DNA of 32,109 bases from Pseudomonas amygdali (GTDB lineage Bacteria > Pseudomonadota > Gammaproteobacteria > Pseudomonadales > Pseudomonadaceae). Both the position numbers and the translations under genes were made by a program. Each line of letters begins with the position of its first letter. Within the stretch, counting starts at the first letter, position 1. The notes beneath the pieces were generated by a model that had not been told where the DNA came from, searched no databases, and saw nothing but the letters and a program-made list of their open reading frames with translations. The stretch is from positions 297 to 32,405 of the forward strand of contig NZ_LKBW01000289.1 in assembly GCF_002699855.1 (NCBI RefSeq), in the 5' to 3' direction. Below are positions 10,233 through 18,903 of the stretch, one piece after another.

Positions 10233-10844
10233 ATGAACGAATTTACCCTGAATGCAGAACAGCGTTCCGACCTGGGGAAAGGTGCGAGCCGCCGCCTGCG
10301 TCGTCTCGCCAGCCTGGTTCCAGCTGTAGTCTACGGTGGCGACAAAGCCCCTGAGTCCATCAGCATGCTGGCCAAGGAAGTTGCCAAACTGCTCGAAAAC
10401 GATGCGGCCTACAGCCACATCATCGAGCTGAACGTTGGCGGCCAGAAGCAGAACGTCATCATCAAGGCGCTGCAACGTCACCCGGCCAAAGGCCACGTGA
10501 TGCACGCTGACTTCGTGCGCGTTATTGCCGGCCAGAAACTGACCGCAATCGTGCCGATCCACTTCCTGAACGAAGAAGCTCCAGTCAAGAAAGGCGGCGA
10601 GATCTCGCACACTACTACTGAACTGGAAGTGACCTGCCTGCCTAAAGACCTGCCTGAGTTCATCGAGGTTGATCTGGGCGCGCTGGAAGTGGGCGACAAC
10701 GTTCACCTGTCCGAGCTGAAAGCACCTAAAGGCGTCGAGTTCGTTGCCTTGGCACACGGTACTGACCTGGCAATCGCCAACGTCCACGCACCGCGCATCG
10801 TCAAAGACGAAGCAGAAGAAGGTGAAGAAGGCGCAGCCGAGTAA
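10233..10844 (+). CDS. rplY: 50S ribosomal protein L25, CTC-type
   Basis: Binds 5S rRNA in the large subunit. 203 residues: the L25 domain (about 1-95) is followed by the C-terminal beta domain of the longer CTC form and an acidic tail rich in Glu. The start at 10233 is chosen because TTTGGAGAT lies 8-13 bp upstream and MNEFTLNAE is the expected N-terminus; an upstream in-frame ATG at 10167 lies at the prs terminator. It probably has its own promoter, because it sits just after that terminator. The CTC form is linked to general stress response in some bacteria. Confidence 0.95.
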   Translation: MNEFTLNAEQRSDLGKGASRRLRRLASLVPAVVYGGDKAPESISMLAKEVAKLLENDAAYSHIIELNVGGQKQNVIIKALQRHPAKGHVMHADFVRVIAGQKLTAIVPIHFLNEEAPVKKGGEISHTTTELEVTCLPKDLPEFIEVDLGALEVGDNVHLSELKAPKGVEFVALAHGTDLAIANVHAPRIVKDEAEEGEEGAAE

Positions 10845-11008
10845 TTCATTACTTGGTAACGTCGGAGTTGCTCAGGAAACATCGCGAGCGATAGCAGGCA
10901 AAGCGGGCGAGATCGCTGAGTTTACATCATGGTAAATGAGCAGTTTTCGCCCACATTGCCGCTGTCGTCAGCGGTTTAACCCTCAACTCCAAAGGAAGAG
11001 CCCCTGTC

Positions 11009-11593
11009 GTGACCGCCATACAACTGATCGTGGGCCTGGGAAATCCAGGCGCTGAATACGAACAGACCCGGCATAACGCAGGGGCTTTTTTTGTTGAGCG
11101 TATTGCTGCGGCGCAGCGAGTCAATCTCGTTCCCGAGCGCAAATTCTTTGGCCTGACCGGGCGTTTTACGCATCAGGGTCAGGATGTTCGTCTGCTGATC
11201 CCCACCACCTACATGAACCGTAGCGGCCAGGCCGTCGCGGCACTCGCCGGTTTCTACCGTATTCCGGTTGAGTCGATTCTGGTGGCGCATGACGAGCTGG
11301 ACCTGCCTCCGGGCGTTGCCAAACTCAAAGTGGGTGGCGGCCATGGCGGTCATAACGGCCTGCGCGACATCATCGCGCAGCTCGGCAACCAGAACACATT
11401 TCATCGCTTGCGGCTTGGCATCGGCCACCCGGGCGATGCCAGCAAGGTATCCGGCTTTGTCCTGGGTCGAGCGCCACGCGCCGAACAGGAAAAACTGGAC
11501 GCCAGTATCGATTTTGCCCTCGGCGTGCTGCCGGATATCTTCGCCGGTGAATGGAACCGGGCGATGAAAAACCTGCACAGCCAGAAGGCCTGA
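11009..11593 (+). CDS. pth: Peptidyl-tRNA hydrolase
   Basis: Releases peptides from prematurely dissociated peptidyl-tRNA. 194 residues, GTG start with AAAGGAAG upstream. The conserved N-terminal segment is [20 protein letters not shown], with the catalytic His at about residue 22. The later [11 protein letters not shown] and [12 protein letters not shown] motifs are also diagnostic. It sits 164 bp after rplY and 21 bp before ychF, the same rplY-pth-ychF order as in many proteobacteria. Confidence 0.97.
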   Translation: MTAIQLIVGLGNPGAEYEQTRHNAGAFFVERIAAAQRVNLVPERKFFGLTGRFTHQGQDVRLLIPTTYMNRSGQAVAALAGFYRIPVESILVAHDELDLPPGVAKLKVGGGHGGHNGLRDIIAQLGNQNTFHRLRLGIGHPGDASKVSGFVLGRAPRAEQEKLDASIDFALGVLPDIFAGEWNRAMKNLHSQKA

Positions 11594-11614
11594 CATCACT
11601 CGAGGGGAAACACC

Positions 11615-12715
11615 ATGGGATTCAATTGCGGCATCGTCGGCCTGCCTAACGTCGGCAAGTCCACCCTGTTCAACGCCCTGACCAAATCTGGTATTGCGGC
11701 CGAGAACTTCCCCTTCTGCACCATTGAACCGAACAGCGGCATCGTGCCGATGCCTGACCCGCGCCTGGCGGCCCTGGCAGCCATCGTCAACCCGAAACGC
11801 ATCCTGCCGACCACCATGGAGTTCGTCGACATCGCAGGCCTGGTGGCAGGTGCCTCAAAAGGCGAAGGCCTGGGCAACAAGTTCCTCGCCAACATCCGCG
11901 AGACCGACGCCATCGCTCACGTGGTGCGCTGCTTTGAAGACGAGAACGTAATTCACGTCTCCAACAGCGTCGACCCCAAGCGCGACATCGAGATCATCGA
12001 TCTGGAACTGATCTTCGCTGACCTCGACAGCTGCGAGAAGCAACTGCAAAAGGTCACGCGCAATGCCAAGGGCGGTGACAAGGACGCAGTGGTCCAGAAA
12101 GGCCTGCTTGAACAACTGATCGCCCACTTCAGCGAAGGCAAGCCAGCACGCAGCCTGATGAAGAGCATGAGCAACGACGAGAAGGCCACCATCCGTGGCT
12201 TCCACCTGCTGACCACCAAGCCGGTCATGTACATCGCCAACGTTGCCGAAGACGGTTTCGAGAACAACCCGCTGCTGGACGTGGTCCGCGCCATCGCCGA
12301 AGAAGAAGGCGCAATGCTGGTGCCGGTCTGCAACAAGATCGAAGCCGAAATCGCCGAACTGGATGACGGCGAAGAAAAAGACATGTTCCTCGAAGCGCTA
12401 GGCCTCGAAGAACCCGGCCTGAACCGCGTTATTCGCGCTGGCTACGAAATGCTTCACCTGCAGACCTACTTCACCGCTGGCGTCGAAGAAGTTCGCGCCT
12501 GGACCGTCCGCGTCGGTGCCACCGCACCACAGGCCGCAGGCGTCATCCACACCGACTTCGAAAAAGGCTTTATTCGTGCCGAAGTCGTGGCCTATGACGA
12601 CTTCATCCAGTTCAAGGGCGAGTCCGGTGCCAAGGAAGCGGGTAAATGGCGTCTGGAAGGCAAGGAATATGTCGTCAAAGACGGTGACGTGATGCATTTC
12701 AGGTTTAACGTGTAG
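11615..12715 (+). CDS. ychF: Redox-regulated ATPase YchF
   Basis: Obg-family P-loop protein that binds ATP rather than GTP and associates with ribosomes. 366 residues. The Walker A loop GLPNVGKST lies at about 9-17, followed by a switch region VDIAGLV, the NKIEAE segment at the altered G4 position typical of YchF, and a C-terminal TGS domain. The site GAGGGGAAA precedes the ATG. It is the last gene of the conserved housekeeping block; a terminator follows and the O-antigen locus begins after it. Confidence 0.97.
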   Translation: MGFNCGIVGLPNVGKSTLFNALTKSGIAAENFPFCTIEPNSGIVPMPDPRLAALAAIVNPKRILPTTMEFVDIAGLVAGASKGEGLGNKFLANIRETDAIAHVVRCFEDENVIHVSNSVDPKRDIEIIDLELIFADLDSCEKQLQKVTRNAKGGDKDAVVQKGLLEQLIAHFSEGKPARSLMKSMSNDEKATIRGFHLLTTKPVMYIANVAEDGFENNPLLDVVRAIAEEEGAMLVPVCNKIEAEIAELDDGEEKDMFLEALGLEEPGLNRVIRAGYEMLHLQTYFTAGVEEVRAWTVRVGATAPQAAGVIHTDFEKGFIRAEVVAYDDFIQFKGESGAKEAGKWRLEGKEYVVKDGDVMHFRFNV

Positions 12716-12765
12716 GCCATAGGCAGCGTCCAGCGGGATCTCGGCAAGTGCAGATTCCTCTATCA

Positions 12766-12797
12766 CGAAAGCCCCATTATCTGGGGCTTTCGCGTTT
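12766..12797 (+). terminator. Intrinsic terminator after ychF
   Basis: The stem CGAAAGCCCCA / TGGGGCTTTCG (11 bp, perfect) with a 5-base loop ends at 12792 and is followed by CGTTT. The T run is short, but the stem is strong and lies 50 bp after the ychF stop. Confidence 0.8.
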
Positions 12798-12849
12798 CAG
12801 GCATTGGCACCGTCGGTTGGCTACACGATTGCAGACGCCCTCAAATTAT

Positions 12850-12877
12850 TTGATGGGGATGTCTATTTTTCTATGTA
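12850..12877 (+). promoter_or_regulatory. Candidate promoter of the rml/O-antigen operon
   Basis: TTGATG (12850-12855) and TATGTA (12872-12877) are separated by 16 bp in the only clearly AT-rich stretch upstream of rmlB. The position is sensible for the main promoter of the locus, but the spacing and -10 match are only moderate. Confidence 0.4.
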
Positions 12878-12913
12878 AAATGTCGTTTTTTTACCGCCGC
12901 TCATCCACGTCAT

Positions 12914-12931
12914 TTAAACATTCATGTTTAA
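12914..12931. repeat. 18-bp palindrome in the rmlB leader
   Basis: TTAAACAT and ATGTTTAA form a perfect inverted repeat with a 2-bp centre, about 35 bp downstream of the candidate promoter. The symmetry and AT content resemble a dimeric regulator binding site. No known regulator was matched. Confidence 0.5.
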
Positions 12932-13020
12932 CGCAGGCAGATGTTTCAAGACGGCGACTGATCAGCGATCGTTTCCACGGACCGGGCAGAGCCTTGTCAT
13001 AACCCAAGGTAGATACTCTT

Positions 13021-14094
13021 TTGAAGATCTTAGTAACAGGCGGTGCTGGTTTCATCGGTTCGGCAGTGATTCGGCACATCATTGCCAATACAGCCGACTC
13101 AGTCGTCAATGTCGACAAACTGACGTACGCAGGCAATCTTGAATCACTTCAGTCGGCCGATCAAAGCGAGCGTTATGCCTTTGAGCACGTGGACATCTGC
13201 AACCGTGAAGACCTGGACCGGGTTTTCAAAGAGCACCAGCCTGACGCTGTGATGCACTTGGCAGCCGAATCGCACGTAGACCGCTCCATCACGGGTCCGT
13301 CGGAGTTCATCCAGACCAATATCATAGGCACCTATGTACTGCTTGAAGCAGCACGTAGCTACTGGAGCCAGCTGGACGAAGTGCGCAAAGCCAGCTTCCG
13401 CTTTCACCACATCTCGACTGACGAAGTTTATGGCGACCTGGAAGGCCCGGAAGATCTCTTCACCGAGACAACGCCTTACCAGCCAAGCTCGCCCTACTCG
13501 GCCAGCAAGGCCAGCTCCGACCACCTGGTACGCGCCTGGAGCCGCACCTATGGCCTGCCGACCCTGGTAACCAACTGCTCGAACAACTACGGGCCATGCC
13601 ATTTCCCGGAGAAGCTGATCCCACTGATCATCCTCAACGCACTGGAAGGCAAGCCGCTGCCTATCTATGGAAAAGGCGATCAGGTTCGTGACTGGCTCTA
13701 TGTCGAAGACCATGCCCGCGCACTGTACAAAGTTGTGACCGAAGGCGAGATCGGCGAGACCTACAACATTGGTGGCCACAACGAGAAACAGAATATCGAG
13801 GTGGTCAACACCGTTTGCGCGCTGCTCGACCAACTGCGCCCGGATTCAGTCCATCGTCCGCACGCCAGCCTGATCACTTACGTTCAGGACCGCCCGGGCC
13901 ACGACCTGCGCTACGCTATCGATGCCAGCAAGATTCAGCGCGAGCTGGGCTGGACGCCGGAAGAAAGCTTCGAATCGGGTATTCGCAAAACAGTACAGTG
14001 GTACCTCGATAATCCTGAATGGGTTGCTCATGTAAAGAGCGGAAGCTACCAGCAATGGATCGACAAGAACTACACAGCGCGCGCCGATAAATGA
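13021..14094 (+). CDS. rmlB: dTDP-glucose 4,6-dehydratase
   Basis: Converts dTDP-glucose to dTDP-4-keto-6-deoxyglucose, the branch point for dTDP-L-rhamnose and for 3-amino-3,6-dideoxyhexoses. 357 residues, short-chain dehydrogenase fold. NAD-binding GGAGFIGS lies at 7-14, the catalytic T-D-E triad at 133-135, and Y159...K163 in the YSASK motif. The start is TTG with an AAGGT site upstream. It is the first gene of the O-antigen operon and overlaps rmlD by 4 bp. Confidence 0.96.
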   Translation: MKILVTGGAGFIGSAVIRHIIANTADSVVNVDKLTYAGNLESLQSADQSERYAFEHVDICNREDLDRVFKEHQPDAVMHLAAESHVDRSITGPSEFIQTNIIGTYVLLEAARSYWSQLDEVRKASFRFHHISTDEVYGDLEGPEDLFTETTPYQPSSPYSASKASSDHLVRAWSRTYGLPTLVTNCSNNYGPCHFPEKLIPLIILNALEGKPLPIYGKGDQVRDWLYVEDHARALYKVVTEGEIGETYNIGGHNEKQNIEVVNTVCALLDQLRPDSVHRPHASLITYVQDRPGHDLRYAIDASKIQRELGWTPEESFESGIRKTVQWYLDNPEWVAHVKSGSYQQWIDKNYTARADK

Positions 14095-14999
14095 TGAAAA
14101 TTCTTCTGCTGGGCAAAAATGGCCAGGTGGGTTGGGAGTTGCAACGTTCACTCGCTGTAGTGGGTGAAGTAGTTGCTCTTGACCGCCATACCGTATCGAC
14201 GGCCTATGGCGAACTTTGTGGCGATCTGTCTGACCTGGAAAGCCTGCGCAATACCATTCGCAGCGTCAAACCTCAGGTTATCGTCAACGCCGCAGCCTAT
14301 ACCGCTGTCGACAAGGCCGAAACCGAGCGTGAGCTCGCGCACAGGGTCAATGCCTTGGCCAGTCAGGTCCTGGCAGAAGAAGCTCGCACGCTGGACGCGC
14401 TATTGGTTCATTACTCGACCGACTATGTGTTCGACGGTTCGGGCAACACCGCATGGAAAGAAAGCGATGTCGTGTCGCCGGTCAACTATTACGGCGCAAC
14501 CAAACTTGAAGGCGAGCAACTTATAGCTGCCTCAGGCTGCAAGCACCTGATCTTCCGTACCAGCTGGGTTTACGCGGCACGTGGTAACAACTTTGCCAAA
14601 ACCATGTTACGCCTCGCGAAAGATCGCCCAACGCTCAATGTGATCGCCGATCAGATTGGAGCGCCTACAGGTGCAGAGTTGCTGGCCGACATAGCGACGG
14701 CTGCCCTGCTTCAAACGCTGGCTAAGCCGGAGCTGTGTGGCATCTACAACTTGGCACCTGCCGGCGAAGTGTCATGGCATGCCTACGCGCAGTATGTGAT
14801 TGATTTCGCCCGTGCCAACGGGGAACCCCTGGCGGTAGAAACGATCAATCCCATTGGCACGATCGAATACCCTACACCCGCGCAACGCCCTCTGAATTCG
14901 CGTCTGAACACAGAAAAGCTGCGCCACAATTTTTCCCTGCACCTGCCTGACTGGCAAAGTGGTGTAGCCCGAATGCTCATGGAAACTCTGAACAAATGA
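14091..14999 (+). CDS. rmlD: dTDP-4-dehydrorhamnose reductase
   Basis: Last step of dTDP-L-rhamnose synthesis, NAD(P)H-dependent reduction of the 4-keto group. 302 residues. Nucleotide-binding GKNGQVG lies at about 8-14, STDYVFDG at about 109-116 and the catalytic YYGATK at 133-138. The start codons at 14091 and 14094 (ATGATG) overlap the rmlB stop. The stop overlaps rmlA, again by 4 bp. Confidence 0.95.
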   Translation: MMKILLLGKNGQVGWELQRSLAVVGEVVALDRHTVSTAYGELCGDLSDLESLRNTIRSVKPQVIVNAAAYTAVDKAETERELAHRVNALASQVLAEEARTLDALLVHYSTDYVFDGSGNTAWKESDVVSPVNYYGATKLEGEQLIAASGCKHLIFRTSWVYAARGNNFAKTMLRLAKDRPTLNVIADQIGAPTGAELLADIATAALLQTLAKPELCGIYNLAPAGEVSWHAYAQYVIDFARANGEPLAVETINPIGTIEYPTPAQRPLNSRLNTEKLRHNFSLHLPDWQSGVARMLMETLNK

Positions 15000-15886
15000 C
15001 CACCATTAATCGTAAAGGCATCATCCTGGCCGGCGGCTCGGGCACTCGTCTGCACCCGCTTACCCTTGGCGTATCCAAGCAGATGCTGCCTATCTACGAC
15101 AAGCCGATGATTTTCTACCCTCTGTCTGTGCTGATGCTGGCAGGTATGCGTGAAGTCCTGATCATCTCCACACCAGAAGACTTACCGAGCTTCCGCAAGT
15201 TGCTGGGTGACGGCAGCCAATATGGCATTCAGCTCACCTACGCAGAGCAACCAACGCCTGATGGCCTGGCACAAGCATTCATCATCGGCGAAGAGTTCAT
15301 CGGTGAAGATCCTTGCTGCCTGATCCTGGGCGACAACATCTTTTACGGTCAGCACTTCTCCGACAACCTGCGCTCGGCGAGCCAACAGACCAGCGGCGCT
15401 ACTGTCTTCGGTTACCACGTTTCCGACCCTGAGCGCTTTGGCGTTGTAGAGTTCGACGAAACCGGTCGCGCCTTGAGCATTGAAGAAAAGCCTGCAGCGC
15501 CGAAGTCGAGCTATGCCGTAACCGGCCTGTACTTCTACGACAATCAGGTTGTCGAAATCGCGAAGAATATCAAGCCTTCCGAGCGCGGCGAGCTGGAAAT
15601 CACTGACGTGAACCGTGCTTACCTAGAACAAAAGAGCCTGACCGTAGAAATTCTCGGTCGTGGCTTCGCTTGGCTCGACACCGGCACCCACGAGTCGCTG
15701 CTGGAAGCGAGCCATTTCGTACACACCATCGAGCAGCGTCAGGGCTGGAAAGTTGCCTGCCTGGAAGAGATCGCTTACACCAACGGCTGGATTACGGCCG
15801 CTCAGTTGGGTGAACAGGCTCAGAAGCTGAAGAAGACCGGGTATGGCCAGTATCTGCAGAAGTTGCTGGATCTGGGCTCGTTCTAA
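14996..15886 (+). CDS. rmlA: Glucose-1-phosphate thymidylyltransferase
   Basis: Makes dTDP-glucose from dTTP and glucose-1-phosphate, the entry step for both dTDP-sugar routes proposed for this locus. 296 residues. Signature [11 protein letters not shown] lies at about 13-23, then [24 protein letters not shown] holds metal-binding residues, and EKP and [12 protein letters not shown] are present later. The order rmlB-rmlD-rmlA is coupled by ATGA overlaps. rmlC is not next but lies 1.6 kb downstream. Confidence 0.96.
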   Translation: MTTINRKGIILAGGSGTRLHPLTLGVSKQMLPIYDKPMIFYPLSVLMLAGMREVLIISTPEDLPSFRKLLGDGSQYGIQLTYAEQPTPDGLAQAFIIGEEFIGEDPCCLILGDNIFYGQHFSDNLRSASQQTSGATVFGYHVSDPERFGVVEFDETGRALSIEEKPAAPKSSYAVTGLYFYDNQVVEIAKNIKPSERGELEITDVNRAYLEQKSLTVEILGRGFAWLDTGTHESLLEASHFVHTIEQRQGWKVACLEEIAYTNGWITAAQLGEQAQKLKKTGYGQYLQKLLDLGSF

Positions 15887-15927
15887 GACTGCAAACCTCT
15901 ATCCCATACCGCAAGGCTGCGAACAGT

Positions 15928-16839
15928 ATGTCATCTGTTTTTCCCAAGGTAGCCGTGCTATTGACAGCCTATAACGGTATGGCGTGGATAAAGGTGCAAC
16001 TTGATTCAATCCTGACGCAGACAAACATCTGCGTCAGCGTGTTCATCAGTGTCGATACCTCCACGGACGGCACTGAAGCATGGTGTGCCGACTACGCTCA
16101 GCACCATACGAATATCTCCCTGCTACCGTCGGCCGGACGATTTGGCGGAGCGTCACGTAACTTCTTTCGCTTGATCCGGGATGTCGACTTCTCGACATTC
16201 GATTACATAGCGTTCTCCGATCAGGATGATATCTGGGATCGGGACAAGCTTCAGCGCGCCGTAGCGGCTTTGGTGCCGGGTCATCATGATGCCTATTCAA
16301 GCAATGTCACCGCATTCTGGCCGGATGGGCAGCGCGTACTGCTGGACAAGGCTCAGCCTCAGGTTCAATGGGACTATCTGTTCGAAGCTGCCGGTCCCGG
16401 CTGCACCTATGTGATGAATCGCCGGCTTGCAGATGCCTTCAAGTCATCCCTCCTTTCCCACTGGGATGCAGCTCAGGCTGTGAGTCTGCATGACTGGTAC
16501 TGTTACGCATTTGCCCGCAGTCACGGCTTCCGATGGCATATCGATCCGGTTTCCAGCATGGACTACCGTCAACATGCCAACAATCAGGTTGGAGCCAATA
16601 CCGGACTTGCTCCACTCATCAGTCGACTGAAAAAAATTGCTGACGGCTGGTGGGCCGGACAGGTATTGCTGATTGGCCAGTTGATCGGAGACAGCCCACT
16701 GCATCCTGCGGGAAAGCACGTGAGTACGCGGCTGTCGTTCCTGAAGCTCGCGTTCAAGGCACCGCAATGCCGCAGGAGACCGAGAGACAAGATCCTCTTC
16801 ATTATCGCGTGCCTTACAGCAATGCTAAGCAAGCGTTGA
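15928..16839 (+). CDS. Family 2 glycosyltransferase, probable rhamnosyltransferase
   Basis: 303 residues. The N-terminal GT-A fold opens with VAVLLTAYNGMAW and carries the metal/nucleotide motif SDQDDIWD (97-104), which is common in bacterial rhamnosyltransferases of the RgpB/WbbL type. DWYCYAFA and a following Arg/His segment look like the acceptor-side motifs of the family. No convincing membrane segment is present, so it probably acts at the cytoplasmic face. It lies between rmlA and rmlC, a position usually without extra genes, which suggests insertion. The acceptor and linkage cannot be told from sequence. Confidence 0.8.
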   Translation: MSSVFPKVAVLLTAYNGMAWIKVQLDSILTQTNICVSVFISVDTSTDGTEAWCADYAQHHTNISLLPSAGRFGGASRNFFRLIRDVDFSTFDYIAFSDQDDIWDRDKLQRAVAALVPGHHDAYSSNVTAFWPDGQRVLLDKAQPQVQWDYLFEAAGPGCTYVMNRRLADAFKSSLLSHWDAAQAVSLHDWYCYAFARSHGFRWHIDPVSSMDYRQHANNQVGANTGLAPLISRLKKIADGWWAGQVLLIGQLIGDSPLHPAGKHVSTRLSFLKLAFKAPQCRRRPRDKILFIIACLTAMLSKR

Positions 16840-17530
16840 CCGTCAATTAGCCACTCGTATCCTATCTGGCCCAGGCAGCGCGATATAGCCTGATTAAACC
16901 AGTGATCAGGCATCGCAACCTTCTGAAAATACTGGTTTTCAACATCTGTGCCCAAAGCAAGAGAGGTCGTTAGCCGCCGCGTGGCCGGGTATCGTTCACA
17001 GCATTGAAACCACTTAATTTCGCAGGACACCGAATGTTCTCCAGCGGCGGCTTATGTTAATGTGCAGACCTTTGTTTTCGGTATCAAAAGCGCAAAGAAG
17101 GCAGTGTAACCGGGGTGAAAGGAACCAGCCTCGGAACGTGGGGTCACTTGTACCGCCCAACCAAGGATGACAAGGCTCGAGTCACCCACCCGGCCATGAG
17201 CTCAGATACCGGACGTGCTTCAATTCGTAAAACCGTCCTGCCATGAAGACCTCGTGTTGCTCATCGTCGGAACCTACGTCGGAAAACTACAAATAGACGA
17301 TGCATGCCCCGCTCCCTCGGTAATAACAGGCCTACCCCCTTATCCAGCGCAGACATTTCCCGCCCAGGTGGGCAGTCTATGGCGCACTCGACGCCCATGA
17401 GCCTCGATGTCGTAAAGCGCGTTTTAATGGCGCAATCAAATTCCATGGCGCAGGCGATTTTTAACACACGCCTGCCCCAGCCAGGGCCTTATGAGCAGAC
17501 CCTGATGAGCATCCCGGAGATACGTTACCT
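16840..17530 (+). other. 691 bp without a recognised gene, between the glycosyltransferase and rmlC
   Basis: No ORF here resembles a known family. A GTG-started 43-codon frame at 17115-17246 and a 76-codon frame at 17304-17534 are open. The latter ends in an ATGA overlap with the rmlC start, but neither has a clear domain or a strong ribosome site. The sequence shows no recognised transposase remnant or terminal repeat. It may be degraded DNA left by rearrangement, or a long leader with a second promoter for rmlC and the transporter genes. Confidence 0.5.
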
Positions 17531-18076
17531 ATGAATGCAACACGCCTCGCCATTCCAGACGTCATCGTATTCGAGCCAAAGGTTTTCGGCGACGATCGCG
17601 GTTTTTTCTTTGAAAGCTTCAACCAGAAGGCATTCGAAGAGGTCGTTGGGCGGCCTGTAACGTTCGTTCAGGACAATCACTCGCGTTCGGTGAAGGGCGT
17701 TCTTCGCGGTTTGCATTACCAAATTCAACAACCACAGGGCAAGCTTGTCCGAGTCACCGCTGGAGAAGTCTTTGACGTTGCGGTCGACCTGCGCAAGAGC
17801 TCCCCAACTTTCGGCAAATGGGTGGGACTGCATCTTACCGCCGAAAACAAAAAACAACTGTGGATTCCGGAAGGCTTTGCCCACGGCTTCGTCGTACTGT
17901 CCGAAAGCGCCGAGTTCCTTTACAAGACCACCGATTACTGGGCGCCTGAACATGAGCGCAGCCTCGCCTGGAACGACGTCACCGTGGGCATAGACTGGCC
18001 ATTCAGCGAAGCGCCCTCCCTGTCCGCCAAAGATCAGAAAGCCGTCGTATTCGAAGACGCCGAGGTGTTCGCTTAA
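17531..18076 (+). CDS. rmlC: dTDP-4-dehydrorhamnose 3,5-epimerase
   Basis: Double epimerisation of dTDP-4-keto-6-deoxyglucose on the way to dTDP-L-rhamnose. 181 residues, cupin fold of normal length. DDRGFFFESF near residue 21 and LRGLHYQ with the catalytic His at residue 62 are present. WIPEGFAHGF and the YKTTDYW segment with the conserved Tyr (about 131) complete the family pattern. GGAGATACG lies upstream of the ATG. The stop overlaps the wzm start by 1 bp, so rmlC is tied to the exporter genes rather than to rmlA. Confidence 0.95.
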   Translation: MNATRLAIPDVIVFEPKVFGDDRGFFFESFNQKAFEEVVGRPVTFVQDNHSRSVKGVLRGLHYQIQQPQGKLVRVTAGEVFDVAVDLRKSSPTFGKWVGLHLTAENKKQLWIPEGFAHGFVVLSESAEFLYKTTDYWAPEHERSLAWNDVTVGIDWPFSEAPSLSAKDQKAVVFEDAEVFA

Positions 18077-18903
18077 TGAACCCTCATAAAACTCCTTCTG
18101 CGGGCCCTTTGCGGCTAGTCAGCAGTCTATGGACCAACCGCTCATTGATCTCGCAAATGACCAAGCGAGAAGTCATTGGCCGCTACCGCGGCTCAGTGAT
18201 GGGCTTGGCTTGGTCATTCTTTAATCCGGTATTGATGCTGGCGGTATATACCTTCGTATTCTCCGAAATCTTTAGTGCGCGTTGGGTTGGAGTCGACACC
18301 GGCAAAGGTGGCTTCGCTATTCTGTTGTTCGTCGGGATGATCGTGCATGGGTTGTTTGCAGAGTGTGCGAACAGAGCACCTTCTTTGGTGATGAGTAACA
18401 GCAATTACGTCAAGAAGGTGGTGTTTCCTCTGGAGATTTTGCCGGTTATCACCTTGGGTTCGGCGCTCTTCCACAGCTGCATCAGCCTTATTGTGCTGGT
18501 GATCGCACAACTGTTGATCTCGCACACGCTTTTCTGGACGGCGCTGTTGTTTCCGCTGATTCTGGTGCCGCTCATTCTTGGCACGCTGGGGATCAGCTGG
18601 TTTCTCGCATCCCTGGGTGTGTACTTGCGCGACGTCGCGCAGGTCATTACGGTTCTGACAACCGTTCTGCTGTTTCTGTCGCCGGTTCTTTACCCGGTGG
18701 CGGCGCTTCCTGAAGTCTATCGCCCTTGGCTGCAGATGAACCCGCTCACCTACATTATCGAAGAGAGCCGTAGCGTACTGCTGTTCGGCAACCTCCCGCA
18801 TTGGGACAGCCTGGGTCTCGCCATCTTGATTGGCGCAGTAATTGCTGTCATGGGGTTCTGGTTTTTCCAAAAAACACGTAAAGGATTCGCTGATGTCATC
18901 TGA
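18076..18903 (+). CDS. wzm: O-antigen ABC transporter permease Wzm
   Basis: 275-residue ABC-2-type membrane protein with about six transmembrane segments. The early segment LISQMTKREVIGRYRGS and the SFFNPVLMLAVYTFVF helix are typical of polysaccharide exporters. LSPVLYPVAALPE and the MNPLTYIIEESR motif near the C-terminus are shared by Wzm/TagG/KpsM-like permeases. It forms the channel with Wzt that exports undecaprenyl-diphosphate-linked O-polysaccharide to the periplasm. Its presence argues for ABC-dependent assembly rather than the Wzy/Wzx route. It overlaps wzt by 11 bp. Confidence 0.94.
   Translation: MNPHKTPSAGPLRLVSSLWTNRSLISQMTKREVIGRYRGSVMGLAWSFFNPVLMLAVYTFVFSEIFSARWVGVDTGKGGFAILLFVGMIVHGLFAECANRAPSLVMSNSNYVKKVVFPLEILPVITLGSALFHSCISLIVLVIAQLLISHTLFWTALLFPLILVPLILGTLGISWFLASLGVYLRDVAQVITVLTTVLLFLSPVLYPVAALPEVYRPWLQMNPLTYIIEESRSVLLFGNLPHWDSLGLAILIGAVIAVMGFWFFQKTRKGFADVI

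Larger units (their letters stand above)
12716..13020 (+). promoter_or_regulatory. Junction and leader between ychF and the O-antigen operon
   Basis: 305 bp without a gene. It holds, in order, the ychF terminator, an AT-rich stretch with a promoter-like pair, and an untranslated leader of roughly 140 bp containing an 18-bp palindrome before the TTG start of rmlB. No JUMPStart/ops element was recognised. It marks the step from the conserved block to variable surface-polysaccharide genes. Confidence 0.6.

Noticed and set aside
12716..13020. JUMPStart/ops (RfaH) element upstream of the O-antigen operon
   Set aside because: No sequence close to the GGCGGTAGC core was found in this region.
16584..17030. 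148-codon minus-strand frame spanning the end of the glycosyltransferase
   Set aside because: Mostly antisense to the glycosyltransferase 3' end, without a ribosome site or known domain.
16840..17530. Insertion-sequence remnant
   Set aside because: No terminal inverted repeats, target duplication or transposase-like frame could be seen on either strand.
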